From positions 1-64,000 of the forward strand of contig JACKLU010000004.1 in assembly GCA_024235735.1 (NCBI GenBank): 64,000 nt of DNA, in the 5' to 3' direction. Of this stretch, positions 8,539-17,919 are shown in pieces. The position numbers and the translations under genes are program-made. How positions within the stretch are numbered: the stretch's first letter is position 1; each line of letters starts with the position of its first letter. Below the pieces are notes generated by a model. The model saw only the letters and a program-made list of their open reading frames with translations. It did not search any database and had not been told where the DNA came from. This DNA comes from Burkholderiales bacterium. Its GTDB lineage: Bacteria; Pseudomonadota; Gammaproteobacteria; Burkholderiales; Nitrosomonadaceae.

Positions 8539-9717
8539 ATGCGTGATGTGGTAATAATCAGTGGTGTAAGAACAGCTATTGGCGACTATGGTGGGGCTCT
8601 TAAGGACATTCCGCCGGTTGAACTGGCTGCAAGAGTTGTAGCTGAGGCAGTTAAAAGAGCGGGCATTGATCCGCTTGAAATAGGGCATGGTGTTTTTGGC
8701 AATGTCATCCACGGTGAACCGCGTGACATGTACCTGGCACGAGTCGCGTGTATAAACGGTGGGCTTCCGTATACTATTGCCTCACTTACAGTCAACCGTA
8801 TATGTGGCAGTGGTTTACAGGCAATTATTTCCGCCGGCCAGTATATTCAAATGGGTGATGCTGATGCAGCTATTGCCGGTGGCGCAGAATCCATGAGCCG
8901 TGGTGGTTATTTGCTGTCTGCATTGCGATGGGGACAAAGGATGAACAACGCTGGTGTTATTGATATGATGGTTGGTGCGTTGACAGATCCCTTTGCGGGG
9001 GTGCACATGGGCATAACTGCTGAAAACATTGCTGCGAAGTGGGATATTGGTCGTGAGGCGCAGGATAGGTATGCGCTCGAAAGTCATCGACGAGCCATCA
9101 ATGCTATTAAAGGCGGTTATTTCAAAACACAGATACTGCCAATAGAAATCAAGAATCGTAAAAATATAACAGTATTTGATACTGATGAGCATCCTCGTGA
9201 AGATGTGAGTATTGCTGCATTGTCCAGATTAAATACTGTTTTTATGGAGAAGGGTACCGTTACCGCAGGAAATGCCTCCGGAATCAATGATTGCGCTGCG
9301 GCAGTTGTGCTCATGGAAAGTAAGGCAGCTCAAAAACATAATGTGCAACCATTGGCCCGTCTTGTTTCCTACGCTCATGCTGGTGTTGATCCGCAATTTA
9401 TGGGAATAGGTCCTGTCCCGGCCGTGCAAAAAGCACTTAAGCGCGCGCAACTGAAAATTAAAGATCTTGATGTCATAGAATCCAACGAGGCGTTTGCTGT
9501 TCAGGCATGCGCTGTTGCCCGCGAATTGCAATTTGATCCGTCAAAAACAAATCCCAATGGCGGTGCTGTTGCATTAGGTCACCCGATCGGTGCGACCGGT
9601 ACAGTTCTTGTCATCAAGGCGATTTATGAGCTTCACCGTACTGGCGGGCGCTTTGCACTTGTAACAATGTGCATAGGTGGTGGTCAGGGTATTGCCGCCA
9701 TATTTGAGCGTGTCTAG
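8539..9717 (+). CDS. acetyl-CoA acetyltransferase (thiolase)
   Basis: A 392-residue thiolase of normal family length. The nucleophilic Cys89 lies in NRICGSGLQA. NEAFAVQ, the GGAVALGHPIGATG loop with the catalytic His, and CIGGGQG with the second active Cys are all present. The enzyme condenses two acetyl-CoA to acetoacetyl-CoA or runs the reverse cleavage. With no phaB or phaC beside it, the pathway (polyhydroxybutyrate, mevalonate or fatty-acid breakdown) cannot be decided. AAAAAAGGTC stands before the ATG. Confidence 0.92.
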   Translation: MRDVVIISGVRTAIGDYGGALKDIPPVELAARVVAEAVKRAGIDPLEIGHGVFGNVIHGEPRDMYLARVACINGGLPYTIASLTVNRICGSGLQAIISAGQYIQMGDADAAIAGGAESMSRGGYLLSALRWGQRMNNAGVIDMMVGALTDPFAGVHMGITAENIAAKWDIGREAQDRYALESHRRAINAIKGGYFKTQILPIEIKNRKNITVFDTDEHPREDVSIAALSRLNTVFMEKGTVTAGNASGINDCAAAVVLMESKAAQKHNVQPLARLVSYAHAGVDPQFMGIGPVPAVQKALKRAQLKIKDLDVIESNEAFAVQACAVARELQFDPSKTNPNGGAVALGHPIGATGTVLVIKAIYELHRTGGRFALVTMCIGGGQGIAAIFERV

Positions 9718-9864
9718 GAGTCAGGTTTATGTTCGGACAGGGCACAGGCGTTGCAAGATAATTAAATCCGGTTGGTGAATCCGATTTAATGTCATGTAAG
9801 GTATTTATTAGCCTGTAACAAAGATGGGCATGGAATGAATTGATTTGAGAAAGGACGGCGTGCT

Positions 9865-10248
9865 GTGAAGATACTGATTTTTCTACTATTGATGGCTTTC
9901 TCGTCATTTTGCTGGTCGGAAGATGATCGAGTTATGCAACTCGAGAAAGCATTAATTCGAGTGCAGCAAGAAGCGCAGGCAATTCATCAGCAATTTCTTA
10001 TGATTCAGGAATTGCGTCGTAATGAAATCAGCAGTTCGGACGCTACTGATTTGCCGGGCGCTGCCGCACAAACCACGCCAATTCCAAAATATGAAGAAAT
10101 GGTCCGGCGGCAAGAGGACAAAAAAAATCGGATTGCAAAGTATACTGCTGAATTGGATCACCTATATACCAGATTTAGCAGTTTGAATGAAGAGAGGCAG
10201 GCGTTAATGGAGCAAATAGAATTGCTCGAAAAAAAAACTGCGGAATAA
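9865..10248 (+). CDS. periplasmic coiled-coil protein of unknown function
   Basis: A 127-residue protein with a signal peptide (residues 1-18, KILIFLLLMAFSSFCWS), then two charged helical stretches with heptad character (about 24-50 and 73-127, rich in E, Q, K and L) separated by a Pro/Ala linker. No enzymatic motif is seen. The GTG start fits with AAAGGA about 11 bases upstream. It resembles small periplasmic coiled-coil proteins, but I do not recognise a named family. Confidence 0.6.
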   Translation: MKILIFLLLMAFSSFCWSEDDRVMQLEKALIRVQQEAQAIHQQFLMIQELRRNEISSSDATDLPGAAAQTTPIPKYEEMVRRQEDKKNRIAKYTAELDHLYTRFSSLNEERQALMEQIELLEKKTAE

Positions 10249-11072
10249 ATACTTTAGGTCAGCAGCTGCTCTTTTCATGCCACAACGCCGATCGGCGTTG
10301 AGTGAATGCCATCTTTTTCATATGCAAGCAGTGTGAGTATTTCCGGGACTGTTATCGATAGTGATGAACAATCCGTGTAACGTAGAGCGAATACTGCAAA
10401 TCATTAATTTGAGATTTCTGCAGAAGTCCATATTGGCGTTTGGAGTTCTTGATCTACTGTTTGGGGTAATCCGGGATTTTATGAACTATAAAATTGGCTT
10501 TGTAGGGATTTCGAATTTATAGAGTCTTGTGAAACCTGATTTGCGACAATCTTTGTGTTAATCATTGATCTGTTTGAGCAGGTCAAGTCATTTTGGTTTA
10601 CTCGATGGATTCTATGAAACCGGGGATGACAAAATACTGGGTTGTTATGAATGTGACGTGTTTGTGTCAGGTAGATGAAGCAATGGGGTAATACGAAAGA
10701 TAAAAATATAAAAAAACTTGCGTTCAAGCAAAATTTTAAAAGAATAGATTTCTCAAATACCACTTTATAAACAGGGGAATATTGCTATAAAAATCATGAT
10801 TTTCCCTTGTTTGAGGAATCACGGCATGCTAGAATTTCGATTCGATTTAGCAGTATTGGATATTATTTCTAACTGAACTTTATAAGTTATGGATAATAAA
10901 AATTTTCGGCCAACGAAAACATCATGTCGTCGATCGTAGTATGGTTATTTTTTTACAAGATGAGATTCCAGACTGTGACTCCTGAGTGCAAATCAGAATA
11001 AAAAGCGGATTTTGCGTAACAGTGCGTTTATGTCCGGAATCAAAAATTAGCAATAATCATGTGGGGGAAAAT
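10249..11072. other. long intergenic region ahead of the cytochrome oxidase operon
   Basis: More than 800 bp with no gene I can support. Notable items are a perfect 16-bp palindrome at 10284-10299 (AACGCCGATCGGCGTT) close to the end of the preceding gene, and a 14-bp palindrome AAAATCATGATTTT near 10792-10805. The cox operon promoter should lie in the A+T-rich right half. A 94-codon minus-strand frame (10479-10763) lacks protein character. Confidence 0.45.
10284..10299. repeat. perfect 16-bp palindrome
   Basis: AACGCCGATCGGCGTT reads identically on both strands. It lies 36 bp after the stop of the coiled-coil gene. It could form the stem of a terminator-type hairpin (no T-run follows) or serve as a dimeric protein site. 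Confidence 0.4.
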
Positions 11073-11960
11073 ATGAGAAATAAATCAGTAGCAACCCTGA
11101 TAGGAATGTCCGTTCTTGCTTTGTATTCAAGCATGGCGGTGGGGTCTAAATACAACTTTCCTGAACCGCAGAGTACAATAGCACAAGACATTTATGATCA
11201 ACATATTGCGCTTCTGTGGATTTGTTTGGCAATATTTATCGGTGTATTCGGTGTGATGTTTTATTCTGTATTAAAGCATCGTAAGTCACTCGGCTATAAA
11301 GCTGCCAACTTTCATCACAGCACTACAGTTGAAGTGATATGGACAGTAATTCCGTGTCTGATTCTCATTGCCATGGCATTGCCAGCAACCAAAACTGTTA
11401 TAGCAATGAAAGACACTTCTAGTCCTGATATGACTATCAAGGCGACGGGGTATCAGTGGATGTGGGGCTATGATTATTTGCAAGGAGAAGGCGAAGGTAT
11501 TAGTTTCTTCAGTAAATTGTCAACACCAAGAGCGCAATTGGAGAATAAAGAACCGAAAGGTGAAAATTATTTGCTGGAAGTGGACAATAATCTGGTTGTG
11601 CCTGTCGGTAAAAAGGTGCGCATCATTCTGACAGCTAACGATGTGATTCATGCGTGGTGGGTGCCTGCTCTAGGAGTTAAGCAGGATGCGATTCCTGGAT
11701 TTATACGCGATGTTTGGTTTACAGCCGATAATCCTGGCATATACCGTGGGCAATGTGCCGAGTTGTGTGGCAAGGATCATGGATATATGCCAATTGTGGT
11801 AGAGGTTCTGGATGAGGAGTCTTATGCAAAATGGGCGGCTGGAAAACTGGCGGGAGTATCCAATAGCGTGGTTAGTTTGGCGGCTGTATCTACTGATGTG
11901 GTGTCTTCTGGTGCTGAGCAAGCGATAGATGCTATAGAAGAGAATTTGGATAATAATTAG
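11073..11960 (+). CDS. coxB: cytochrome c oxidase subunit II
   Basis: A 295-residue CuA-bearing subunit of aa3-type cytochrome c oxidase. After a signal peptide come two membrane helices (LLWICLAIFIGVFGVMFY and VIWTVIPCLILIAMALP) and a periplasmic cupredoxin domain. Its CuA ligands are visible in IHAWWVP and CAELCGKDHGYM (C-x3-C-x3-H-x2-M). I chose the ATG at 11073 because GGGGG stands just before it; an upstream in-frame start would bury the signal peptide. It accepts electrons from cytochrome c for O2 reduction. First gene of the cox operon, 12 bp before coxA. Confidence 0.96.
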   Translation: MRNKSVATLIGMSVLALYSSMAVGSKYNFPEPQSTIAQDIYDQHIALLWICLAIFIGVFGVMFYSVLKHRKSLGYKAANFHHSTTVEVIWTVIPCLILIAMALPATKTVIAMKDTSSPDMTIKATGYQWMWGYDYLQGEGEGISFFSKLSTPRAQLENKEPKGENYLLEVDNNLVVPVGKKVRIILTANDVIHAWWVPALGVKQDAIPGFIRDVWFTADNPGIYRGQCAELCGKDHGYMPIVVEVLDEESYAKWAAGKLAGVSNSVVSLAAVSTDVVSSGAEQAIDAIEENLDNN

Positions 11961-11972
11961 GAGGAAATACAT

Positions 11973-13571
11973 ATGGCAGCAGTACATGGCGACGTGCATG
12001 GTCACGGTCACGAAGATCATCATCCAACAGGTATTATGCGCTGGGTAACGACTACTAATCACAAGGACATTGGAACAATGTATCTGTGGTTCAGTCTGGC
12101 GATGTTTTTCACGGGAGGGTTTTTGGCTCTCGGTATCAGGGCGGAGCTGTTTCAACCAGGTATTCAGATCCTGGAACCCGAAATGTTTAACTCTTTTACA
12201 ACATTGCATGGCCTGATTATGGTATTTGGTGCCATCATGCCGGCTTTTGTGGGTTTCGCTAACTGGCAAGTGCCGATGATGATTGGCGCGCCGGATATGG
12301 CATTCGCGCGGATGAATTTGTGGAGTTTCTGGTTATTGCCAATCGCGGCATCTTTGTTAGTTTCATCATTCTTTGTTCCTGGTGGTGCCGCGGCCGGTGG
12401 ATGGACTTTTTATCCGCCATTGTCAACGCAGGGTGGCCTCGGTGTGGATATGATGATCTTTGCAGTACATATCTTGGGTGCTTCGTCCATTATGGGTGCG
12501 ATTAACATCATTACCACCATATTGAATATGCGCGCACCGGGTATGAGGCTGATGGATATGCCATTGTTCGTGTGGACATGGTTGATCACGGCGTATTTGC
12601 TCGTATTGGTGATGCCGGTTCTTGCAGGTACTGTAACGATGCTACTGACCGATCGTCATTTCGGTACAAGCTTCTTCAATGCGGCTGGTGGCGGCGATCC
12701 TGTATTGTTTCAGCATATTTTCTGGTTTTTTGGACATCCGGAAGTGTATATCATGATTCTTCCAGCATTTGGAATCGTGTCCGAAATTATTCCTACATTC
12801 TCACGCAAACCATTGTTTGGCTATTCTTCGATGGTTTACGCAACGGCTTCAATTGCGATTCTGTCTTGTGTAGTTTGGGCGCATCATATGTTCACGGCGG
12901 GCATGCCTACAGTTGGACAGTTATTTTTTATGTATGCAACCATGTTAATTGCGGTTCCAACTGGCGTGAAAGTATTTAACTGGACTGCAACGATGTGGCG
13001 GGGTGCAATGACATTCGAGACACCAATGCTTTTTGCAATTGGATTTATTTTTCTGTTTGTGATCGGTGGGTTCAGTGGAGTGATCTGCGCGATTGTTCCA
13101 ATCGATATTCAGGTGCAAGATACATATTATGTGATTGCGCATTTCCATTATGTTCTGGTATCTGGCGCGTTATTTGCTTTATTCGCAGGAGCTTATTACT
13201 GGCTTCCGAAATGGACCGGGCACATGTACGATGAAACACTGGGTAAATGGCATTTCTGGTTGTCAATGATCTTCTTTAATCTGACATTCTTCGTGCAACA
13301 TTTCCTGGGATTGGCTGGTATGCCGCGCAGAATTCCTGATTATGCGCTCCAGTTTGCAGACTTCAATATGGTTTCTAGTATTGGGGCATTCGGTTTTGGA
13401 ATGAGTCAGCTGCTGTTTGTATATATCGTAATTAAGTGTATACGCAGCAAAGAAGCGGCTCCTGAAAAACCATGGGATGGTGCTACTACACTGGAGTGGA
13501 CACATTTACCTACGCCAGCACCATACCATAGCTTTGAGAAACCACCGGTATTTAAGCCTGTCTCTCATTAA
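11973..13571 (+). CDS. coxA: cytochrome c oxidase subunit I
   Basis: A 532-residue haem-copper oxidase subunit I with twelve membrane helices. HHPTGIMRWVTTTNHKDIG is the usual entrance. WFFGHPEVYIMILP carries the His-Tyr pair next to CuB, HHMFTAGMP the two CuB His, and YYVIAHFHYVLVSGALF the haem ligands. It reduces O2 and pumps protons. A strong AGGAGG lies before the ATG. As the terminal oxidase of an ammonia oxidiser it would draw electrons derived from hydroxylamine oxidation. Confidence 0.97.
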   Translation: MAAVHGDVHGHGHEDHHPTGIMRWVTTTNHKDIGTMYLWFSLAMFFTGGFLALGIRAELFQPGIQILEPEMFNSFTTLHGLIMVFGAIMPAFVGFANWQVPMMIGAPDMAFARMNLWSFWLLPIAASLLVSSFFVPGGAAAGGWTFYPPLSTQGGLGVDMMIFAVHILGASSIMGAINIITTILNMRAPGMRLMDMPLFVWTWLITAYLLVLVMPVLAGTVTMLLTDRHFGTSFFNAAGGGDPVLFQHIFWFFGHPEVYIMILPAFGIVSEIIPTFSRKPLFGYSSMVYATASIAILSCVVWAHHMFTAGMPTVGQLFFMYATMLIAVPTGVKVFNWTATMWRGAMTFETPMLFAIGFIFLFVIGGFSGVICAIVPIDIQVQDTYYVIAHFHYVLVSGALFALFAGAYYWLPKWTGHMYDETLGKWHFWLSMIFFNLTFFVQHFLGLAGMPRRIPDYALQFADFNMVSSIGAFGFGMSQLLFVYIVIKCIRSKEAAPEKPWDGATTLEWTHLPTPAPYHSFEKPPVFKPVSH

Positions 13572-13594
13572 TTATCCGGTAATGAGGATTGTGT

Positions 13595-13702
13595 ATGTCA
13601 AATCAAACAGATCTGAAACGTAAGAAGTTGAGAACAGCAATGTTTCTGCTGCTGACGGTGATTGTGCTTTATATTGGAGTTTTCTTTTTTAAAGATTTAT
13701 AA
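13595..13702 (+). CDS. small membrane peptide of the cytochrome oxidase operon
   Basis: A 35-codon frame begins MSNQTDLKRKKLRTAMFLLL and continues as one membrane helix ending FFFKDL. GAGG stands upstream of the ATG. A short basic head followed by a single helix, placed between coxA and ctaG, matches the small assembly peptide often found there in proteobacterial cox operons. Its exact function is not established; a role in oxidase assembly is inferred from position. Confidence 0.7.
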   Translation: MSNQTDLKRKKLRTAMFLLLTVIVLYIGVFFFKDL

Positions 13703-13828
13703 AAGGGAAAACTGCGGGAACGAAGAGAGTATTTTAAATAAATGAACTTCCTTCGTTTCCAACAAGTGCAAATCGTAAAGATCTGTTAATCGTGGATGTA
13801 ACAGAATATTAATGTCCGGTAACTAAAA

Positions 13829-14380
13829 ATGGCGCAAATCGATAAAACTGAGAATAATCAAACAATGATGAAGAAGTTGCTGATCTTCTCGGTTGTGATG
13901 TTCGTGTTTGGATATGCAATGGTGCCGTTTTATGAAAAGTTTTGTGAAGTTGCAGGCATTAATAATCTGTTACAACCGGATAAGCTGGCTAAATCTATGG
14001 AGATCGATACCGATCGCTGGGTTACAGTGGAGTTTGATGCAAATACTAGGGGATTACCTTGGGATTTCAAACCATTGCAACGCAGTATAAAATTTCATCC
14101 TGGAGAGCCGGTGGAAGTAATGTATGAGATTACAAATCATTCTGATCGAGAGATAACCGGGCAAGCGATACCAAGTTATAGTCCTCGTTTTTTGGAAAAA
14201 CACTTGCGAAAGTTTGAATGCTTTTGCTTTACGCGACAAGTATTGAAACCAAAAGAAACGCGGGTGATGCCAGTACAGTTTGTTATTGAATCTAGCTTGC
14301 CGGAACATTTGCATACATTAACTATTTCATACACTTTTTTTGAGCTTCCAGTGGGTTCCAAGGCTGTTAGTGAGAAATAA
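13829..14380 (+). CDS. ctaG: cytochrome c oxidase assembly protein CtaG/Cox11
   Basis: A 183-residue membrane-anchored copper chaperone: an N-terminal helix (LLIFSVVMFVFGYAMVPFY) and a periplasmic immunoglobulin-like domain. The copper-binding C-F-C pair is visible in FECFCFTRQVL (about residue 133), preceded by FCEVAGINNL. It inserts CuB into subunit I. It sits between coxA and coxC as in most proteobacterial cox operons. Overlap of context and motif makes the call firm. Confidence 0.95.
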   Translation: MAQIDKTENNQTMMKKLLIFSVVMFVFGYAMVPFYEKFCEVAGINNLLQPDKLAKSMEIDTDRWVTVEFDANTRGLPWDFKPLQRSIKFHPGEPVEVMYEITNHSDREITGQAIPSYSPRFLEKHLRKFECFCFTRQVLKPKETRVMPVQFVIESSLPEHLHTLTISYTFFELPVGSKAVSEK

Positions 14381-14392
14381 AGAGCTTGTGCC

Positions 14393-14599
14393 ATGAGTAG
14401 TGATCAAGACAAGTCGAATGCTTCTGTTTTTCAAGTTGCCAAAGCAGTACTTGCAGCATTCATTGGAATTCGAAAGAAAAGTGATTTGGAAAGCGACGCT
14501 GCAAACATTAAACCATCGCAGGTGATTATTGGCGGTTTAATCGGTGGAGTGCTATTTGTAGTTACAATTTTGTTAGTAGTCAAAATAATCGTTAATTAG
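14393..14599 (+). CDS. DUF2970 small membrane protein
   Basis: A 68-residue protein matching the DUF2970 family found in betaproteobacterial cox operons: SVFQVAKAVLAAFIGIRKKSDLESD, then a single C-terminal membrane helix (VIIGGLIGGVLFVVTILLVV). It is 12 bp after ctaG and 30 bp before coxC, so it is certainly part of the operon. The function is unknown; a role as accessory subunit or assembly factor is inferred from position only. Confidence 0.85.
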   Translation: MSSDQDKSNASVFQVAKAVLAAFIGIRKKSDLESDAANIKPSQVIIGGLIGGVLFVVTILLVVKIIVN

Positions 14600-14629
14600 C
14601 AATTTAAAATTAATCAGTAGGAGGGAAGA

Positions 14630-15490
14630 ATGAGTCAGGAATCTGGTCACTATTATGTTCCGGCCCCGTCAGCATACCCAATAATCGGGTCGTCTGCGTT
14701 ATTGTTTTTGGGGTTCGGGGCAGCGTTAACAATGAATAAAATTGAGCTCGGCTATGGTTTGCTAGCAATCGGCTTTGCAATTTTATTCTATATGTGCTTC
14801 CGATGGTTCGGTACAGTTGCAGCAGAAAGCGAAAGTGGCAAGTATGGTTTAGATGTCGATAGATCATTTCGCTGGGGCATGACTTGGTTCATTTTCTCGG
14901 AAGTCATGTTCTTCGCAGCTTTCTTTGGAGCGCTGTACTATATGCGTGTATTGTCTATACCTTGGTTGGCAGGCGAAAGCGAAGTACTGGGTCAGGCAGC
15001 ATGGGGCGCTTATTCAGGTGGATGGCCAACGACAGGTCCAGGTGAGCATTTTGACGAATTTACACCGATGGGTGCTTGGGGATTGCCGGCGTTAAATACT
15101 GCAATTTTGTTAACTTCGGGCGTGACCATAACTTATGCTCATTGGGCGTTGAAAGAAAATCGCCGTGATGCGCTGACTAAGTGGATGCTTGCAACAATCC
15201 TTCTGGGCGTGTTGTTTTTGGGATTCCAGGCTTATGAGTATGTGCATGCCTATGACGACCTGAATTTGAGATTAGATTCCGGTGCGTATGGTTCAACATT
15301 CTTTATGTTGACTGGTTTTCATGGATTTCATGTGACACTTGGAACAATCATGCTAATTGTGATTTACTTCCGATGCGCGGCTGGTCATTTTACACCGGAT
15401 CGTCACTTTGGTTTTGAAGGTGTAGCTTGGTATTGGCACTTTGTTGACGTGGTTTGGTTAGGCTTGTTCATTTTTGTATATTTGCTGTAA
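14630..15490 (+). CDS. coxC: cytochrome c oxidase subunit III
   Basis: A 286-residue protein with seven membrane helices of the CoxC family. Signatures include RWGMTWFIFSEVMFFAAFFGALYY near the N-terminal third, HWALKENRRDAL, GFHGFHVTLG and the final WHFVDVVWLGLFIFVYLL. Subunit III stabilises the catalytic core of the oxidase. AGGAGGG precedes the ATG. Two hairpins lie in the 175-bp gap after its stop, before the SURF1 gene. Confidence 0.96.
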   Translation: MSQESGHYYVPAPSAYPIIGSSALLFLGFGAALTMNKIELGYGLLAIGFAILFYMCFRWFGTVAAESESGKYGLDVDRSFRWGMTWFIFSEVMFFAAFFGALYYMRVLSIPWLAGESEVLGQAAWGAYSGGWPTTGPGEHFDEFTPMGAWGLPALNTAILLTSGVTITYAHWALKENRRDALTKWMLATILLGVLFLGFQAYEYVHAYDDLNLRLDSGAYGSTFFMLTGFHGFHVTLGTIMLIVIYFRCAAGHFTPDRHFGFEGVAWYWHFVDVVWLGLFIFVYLL

Positions 15491-15554
15491 AACGAAAGAA
15501 AGATTCTGCGCGAGATTCCGGCTTTTACAATTTTGACTGGGAACGCTTCTGCAC

Positions 15555-15616
15555 GAGCTTGCTCAAAGCAAGCTCACCAGAAAAAATGTAAAAGATTGGA
15601 ATCTCTTATCTTTTAC
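15555..15616 (+). promoter_or_regulatory. two tandem hairpins between coxC and the SURF1 gene
   Basis: The first hairpin is 15555-15575: GAGCTTGCT, loop CAA, AGCAAGCTC. The second is 15588-15616: GTAAAAGAT, 11-nt loop, ATCTTTTAC. Neither is followed by a long T-run. Both are perfect stems of 9 bp. They may be a partial terminator or mRNA processing/stability elements that set different levels for structural and assembly genes. Confidence 0.45.
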
Positions 15617-15665
15617 AGCTAAAGTAATGTAGATTATTTTGGAGTAAGAAGACAAAGGACTAATA

Positions 15666-16388
15666 TTGACTTTCCTCGGTTATCAGTTCACTCCAAAGCT
15701 TTGGGCGACGATATTGGTTGTGATTTTTGTTTTTATCTTTGTTGAATTAGGTAGGTGGCAGCTATCTCGTGCAGAAGAAAGAAGTTCACGATATGAAAGA
15801 TTGGAGCGGTTATCGAATGAGCCAGTAGTTACAATTTCTGGAAATCTGGTCAAGCTAGAGGATGTAGAGTATCGACAAGTGGAAGCCAGAGGACGTTATC
15901 TGCCTGAATATACTATTTATCTGGATAACAAAACTTATCAAGGCCATGCCGGTTACCATGTAATTACGCCGTTACAAATTAAGAATAGCGAAATTCTACT
16001 TGCTATCAATAGAGGATGGATTTCAACGGGTAATGACCGTTCCATAATTCCAGAAATAGAAACTGCCGGGGATGAAATAGTTGTTCAAGGTGTAGCTACA
16101 TCTCCGAACTTCAAAACTTTTCAAATTGGAGAATCTGTTTTTTCTGGGCAGGTGTGGAGCAGTTTTAATCTCGAGCGTTATCAACAAATGACGGGATTAG
16201 TATTACAGCCACTAATGATTCTGCAGAATAGCAGTGTACAAGATGGTTTGATTCGGGATTGGATTAAACCAGATTCTGGAGCATCGAAAAACATCGGTTA
16301 TGCTGTTCAGTGGTTTTCACTGGCATTTATAACAATAATTATATTTCTGATTCTAAATGTCAAAAGAAATAATCAAAAAAAGCAATAG
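15666..16388 (+). CDS. SURF1-family cytochrome oxidase biogenesis protein
   Basis: A 240-residue protein with the SURF1 topology: an N-terminal helix (LWATILVVIFVFIFVELGRWQLSRA, containing the family's G-R/xWQL element) and a C-terminal helix (VQWFSLAFITIIIFLIL, the usual A.QW motif), flanking a periplasmic domain. SURF1 aids haem a insertion into subunit I. The start is TTG with AAAGGA upstream. Its 3' end overlaps the next gene by 32 bp, so the two are probably coupled. Confidence 0.9.
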   Translation: MTFLGYQFTPKLWATILVVIFVFIFVELGRWQLSRAEERSSRYERLERLSNEPVVTISGNLVKLEDVEYRQVEARGRYLPEYTIYLDNKTYQGHAGYHVITPLQIKNSEILLAINRGWISTGNDRSIIPEIETAGDEIVVQGVATSPNFKTFQIGESVFSGQVWSSFNLERYQQMTGLVLQPLMILQNSSVQDGLIRDWIKPDSGASKNIGYAVQWFSLAFITIIIFLILNVKRNNQKKQ

Positions 16389-16941
16389 ACGCAAATTTAT
16401 TCTTTTGTTGGTATTGTTGTTCTCGCCTGTAGTTATATCGTATACCCTGTTCTTTATGGGTTATAGACCTGGTAGCCTTAATTACGGTGATCTAGTTGAA
16501 ATTGAAAAATTGACTGGCTCAGTTGGCGTAACACAGGATACCAACAAGATACTTAGAACAAAGGATTTGCATGGCAAATGGATCATGCTGGTGATCGATT
16601 CTGGAAAGTGCGACGAGGTCTGCCAGCAAAAGCTTTATTATATGAGACAAGTCAGAACGATGCAAAATAAAGAGATGAACCGAATTGAGCGGTTGTGGCT
16701 TATAGATGACAATGAAAAAGTTGATCCGGAATTACTCAAAAATTATGAGGGAACACTTTTTGTAAACGCGCGTGATGGTGAATTGCTTGAGCAAATTCCA
16801 ACTTCGGAATCACGAAGGAAACATATATATCTTATAGACCCGATGGGAAATTTGATGATGCGCTTTCCTGAAAATCTCGAACCAAGAAAAATGAGCGACG
16901 ATATTAAGCGGTTACTGCAAGTATCTCAAATGGAACATTAA
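16357..16941 (+). CDS. SCO/SenC-like membrane-anchored thioredoxin-fold protein
   Basis: A 194-residue protein with a single N-terminal membrane anchor (about residues 12-34) and a thioredoxin-like periplasmic domain. The domain contains C-D-E-V-C (C-x3-C) after GKWIMLVIDSG, as in SCO copper chaperones, and ends with HIYLIDPMGNLMMRF. SCO proteins deliver copper to the CuA site of subunit II. It overlaps the SURF1 gene by 32 bp. Sequence outside the Cys motif is divergent, so oxidase-biogenesis protein is firm while SCO activity is inferred. Confidence 0.75.
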   Translation: MSKEIIKKSNRRKFILLLVLLFSPVVISYTLFFMGYRPGSLNYGDLVEIEKLTGSVGVTQDTNKILRTKDLHGKWIMLVIDSGKCDEVCQQKLYYMRQVRTMQNKEMNRIERLWLIDDNEKVDPELLKNYEGTLFVNARDGELLEQIPTSESRRKHIYLIDPMGNLMMRFPENLEPRKMSDDIKRLLQVSQMEH

Positions 16942-17019
16942 GTTCTTTTTATAAACTTAATTATCAAATCAAAGAAAATAATCGATTGAGCTTGTGACTC
17001 ATCGGATAATGTAGGAGAA

Positions 17020-17919
17020 ATGAGTATGGCAACTTCCATAATGTGGCATGAAACTGCATCACGTATTAATCAGTTTTATCGTTTGACGAAACCACGTGTA
17101 GTGTCATTGATTGTATTTACAGCGGTTATTGGTATGTTTTTGTCGGTGCCTGGCGCTGTGCCGTTGGAAGTGCTGCTCTTTGGAACACTCGGTATCGCAT
17201 TAGTTGCAGGCGCAGCAGCGGCGCTTAACTGCTTAGTAGAACAAAAAATGGATGCTGTAATGGCAAGAACAAAGGGTAGGCCACTACCTCAAGGCAAAGT
17301 CAGTGTACCTGAAACCTTATTTTTTCTCAGTATTGTAGGAGGTTTCGGCCTGTTCTTATTATACGAATGGGTCAATCCATTAACAATGTGGTTAACATTA
17401 GGTACTTTCGTTGGTTATGCAATTATCTATACGATTATTTTAAAACCGCTGACACCACAAAACATCGTGATTGGCGGTGCTTCAGGTGCTATGCCACCTG
17501 TTTTGGGTTGGACCGCAGTTACTGGTGAGATAACTGCTGATGCCCTGTTGTTGTTCTTGATTATTTTCGCATGGACACCTCCACACTTCTGGGCTTTGGC
17601 GCTTTATCGAAAAAATGAATACGCTTCCATTGGAATGCCGATGCTTCCGGTAACACATGGGGATCAATTTACAAAATTACATGTTTTGCTATACACGATC
17701 ATTCTTTGCATAATTACGATTTTTCCGTATCTTACTCAGATGAGTGGATTGATTTATATCATGAGCGTTGGTGTATTGAATGCTATATTTTTATATTATG
17801 CTATTGAAATTTACAGAAACTATAGTGATCAACTCGCGCGAAAAGCGTTCCGATATTCAATTTTATATCTAGCTTTGCTGTTTGTTGCGTTATTAGTTGA
17901 TCATTATTTTTATTTTTAA
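17020..17919 (+). CDS. ctaB: protoheme IX farnesyltransferase (haem O synthase)
   Basis: A 299-residue UbiA-family prenyltransferase. The first Asp-rich motif is NCLVEQKMDAVMARTKGRPLP (N-x2-x3-D-x3-R-T), the second is around GASGAMPPVLGW, and FAWTPPHFWALAL is a haem O synthase hallmark. It adds farnesyl to protohaem to give haem O, the precursor of haem A. GGAG precedes the ATG. The haem A synthase gene (ctaA), often next to it, is not between this gene and the SCO-like gene or elsewhere in the window. Confidence 0.96.
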   Translation: MSMATSIMWHETASRINQFYRLTKPRVVSLIVFTAVIGMFLSVPGAVPLEVLLFGTLGIALVAGAAAALNCLVEQKMDAVMARTKGRPLPQGKVSVPETLFFLSIVGGFGLFLLYEWVNPLTMWLTLGTFVGYAIIYTIILKPLTPQNIVIGGASGAMPPVLGWTAVTGEITADALLLFLIIFAWTPPHFWALALYRKNEYASIGMPMLPVTHGDQFTKLHVLLYTIILCIITIFPYLTQMSGLIYIMSVGVLNAIFLYYAIEIYRNYSDQLARKAFRYSILYLALLFVALLVDHYFYF

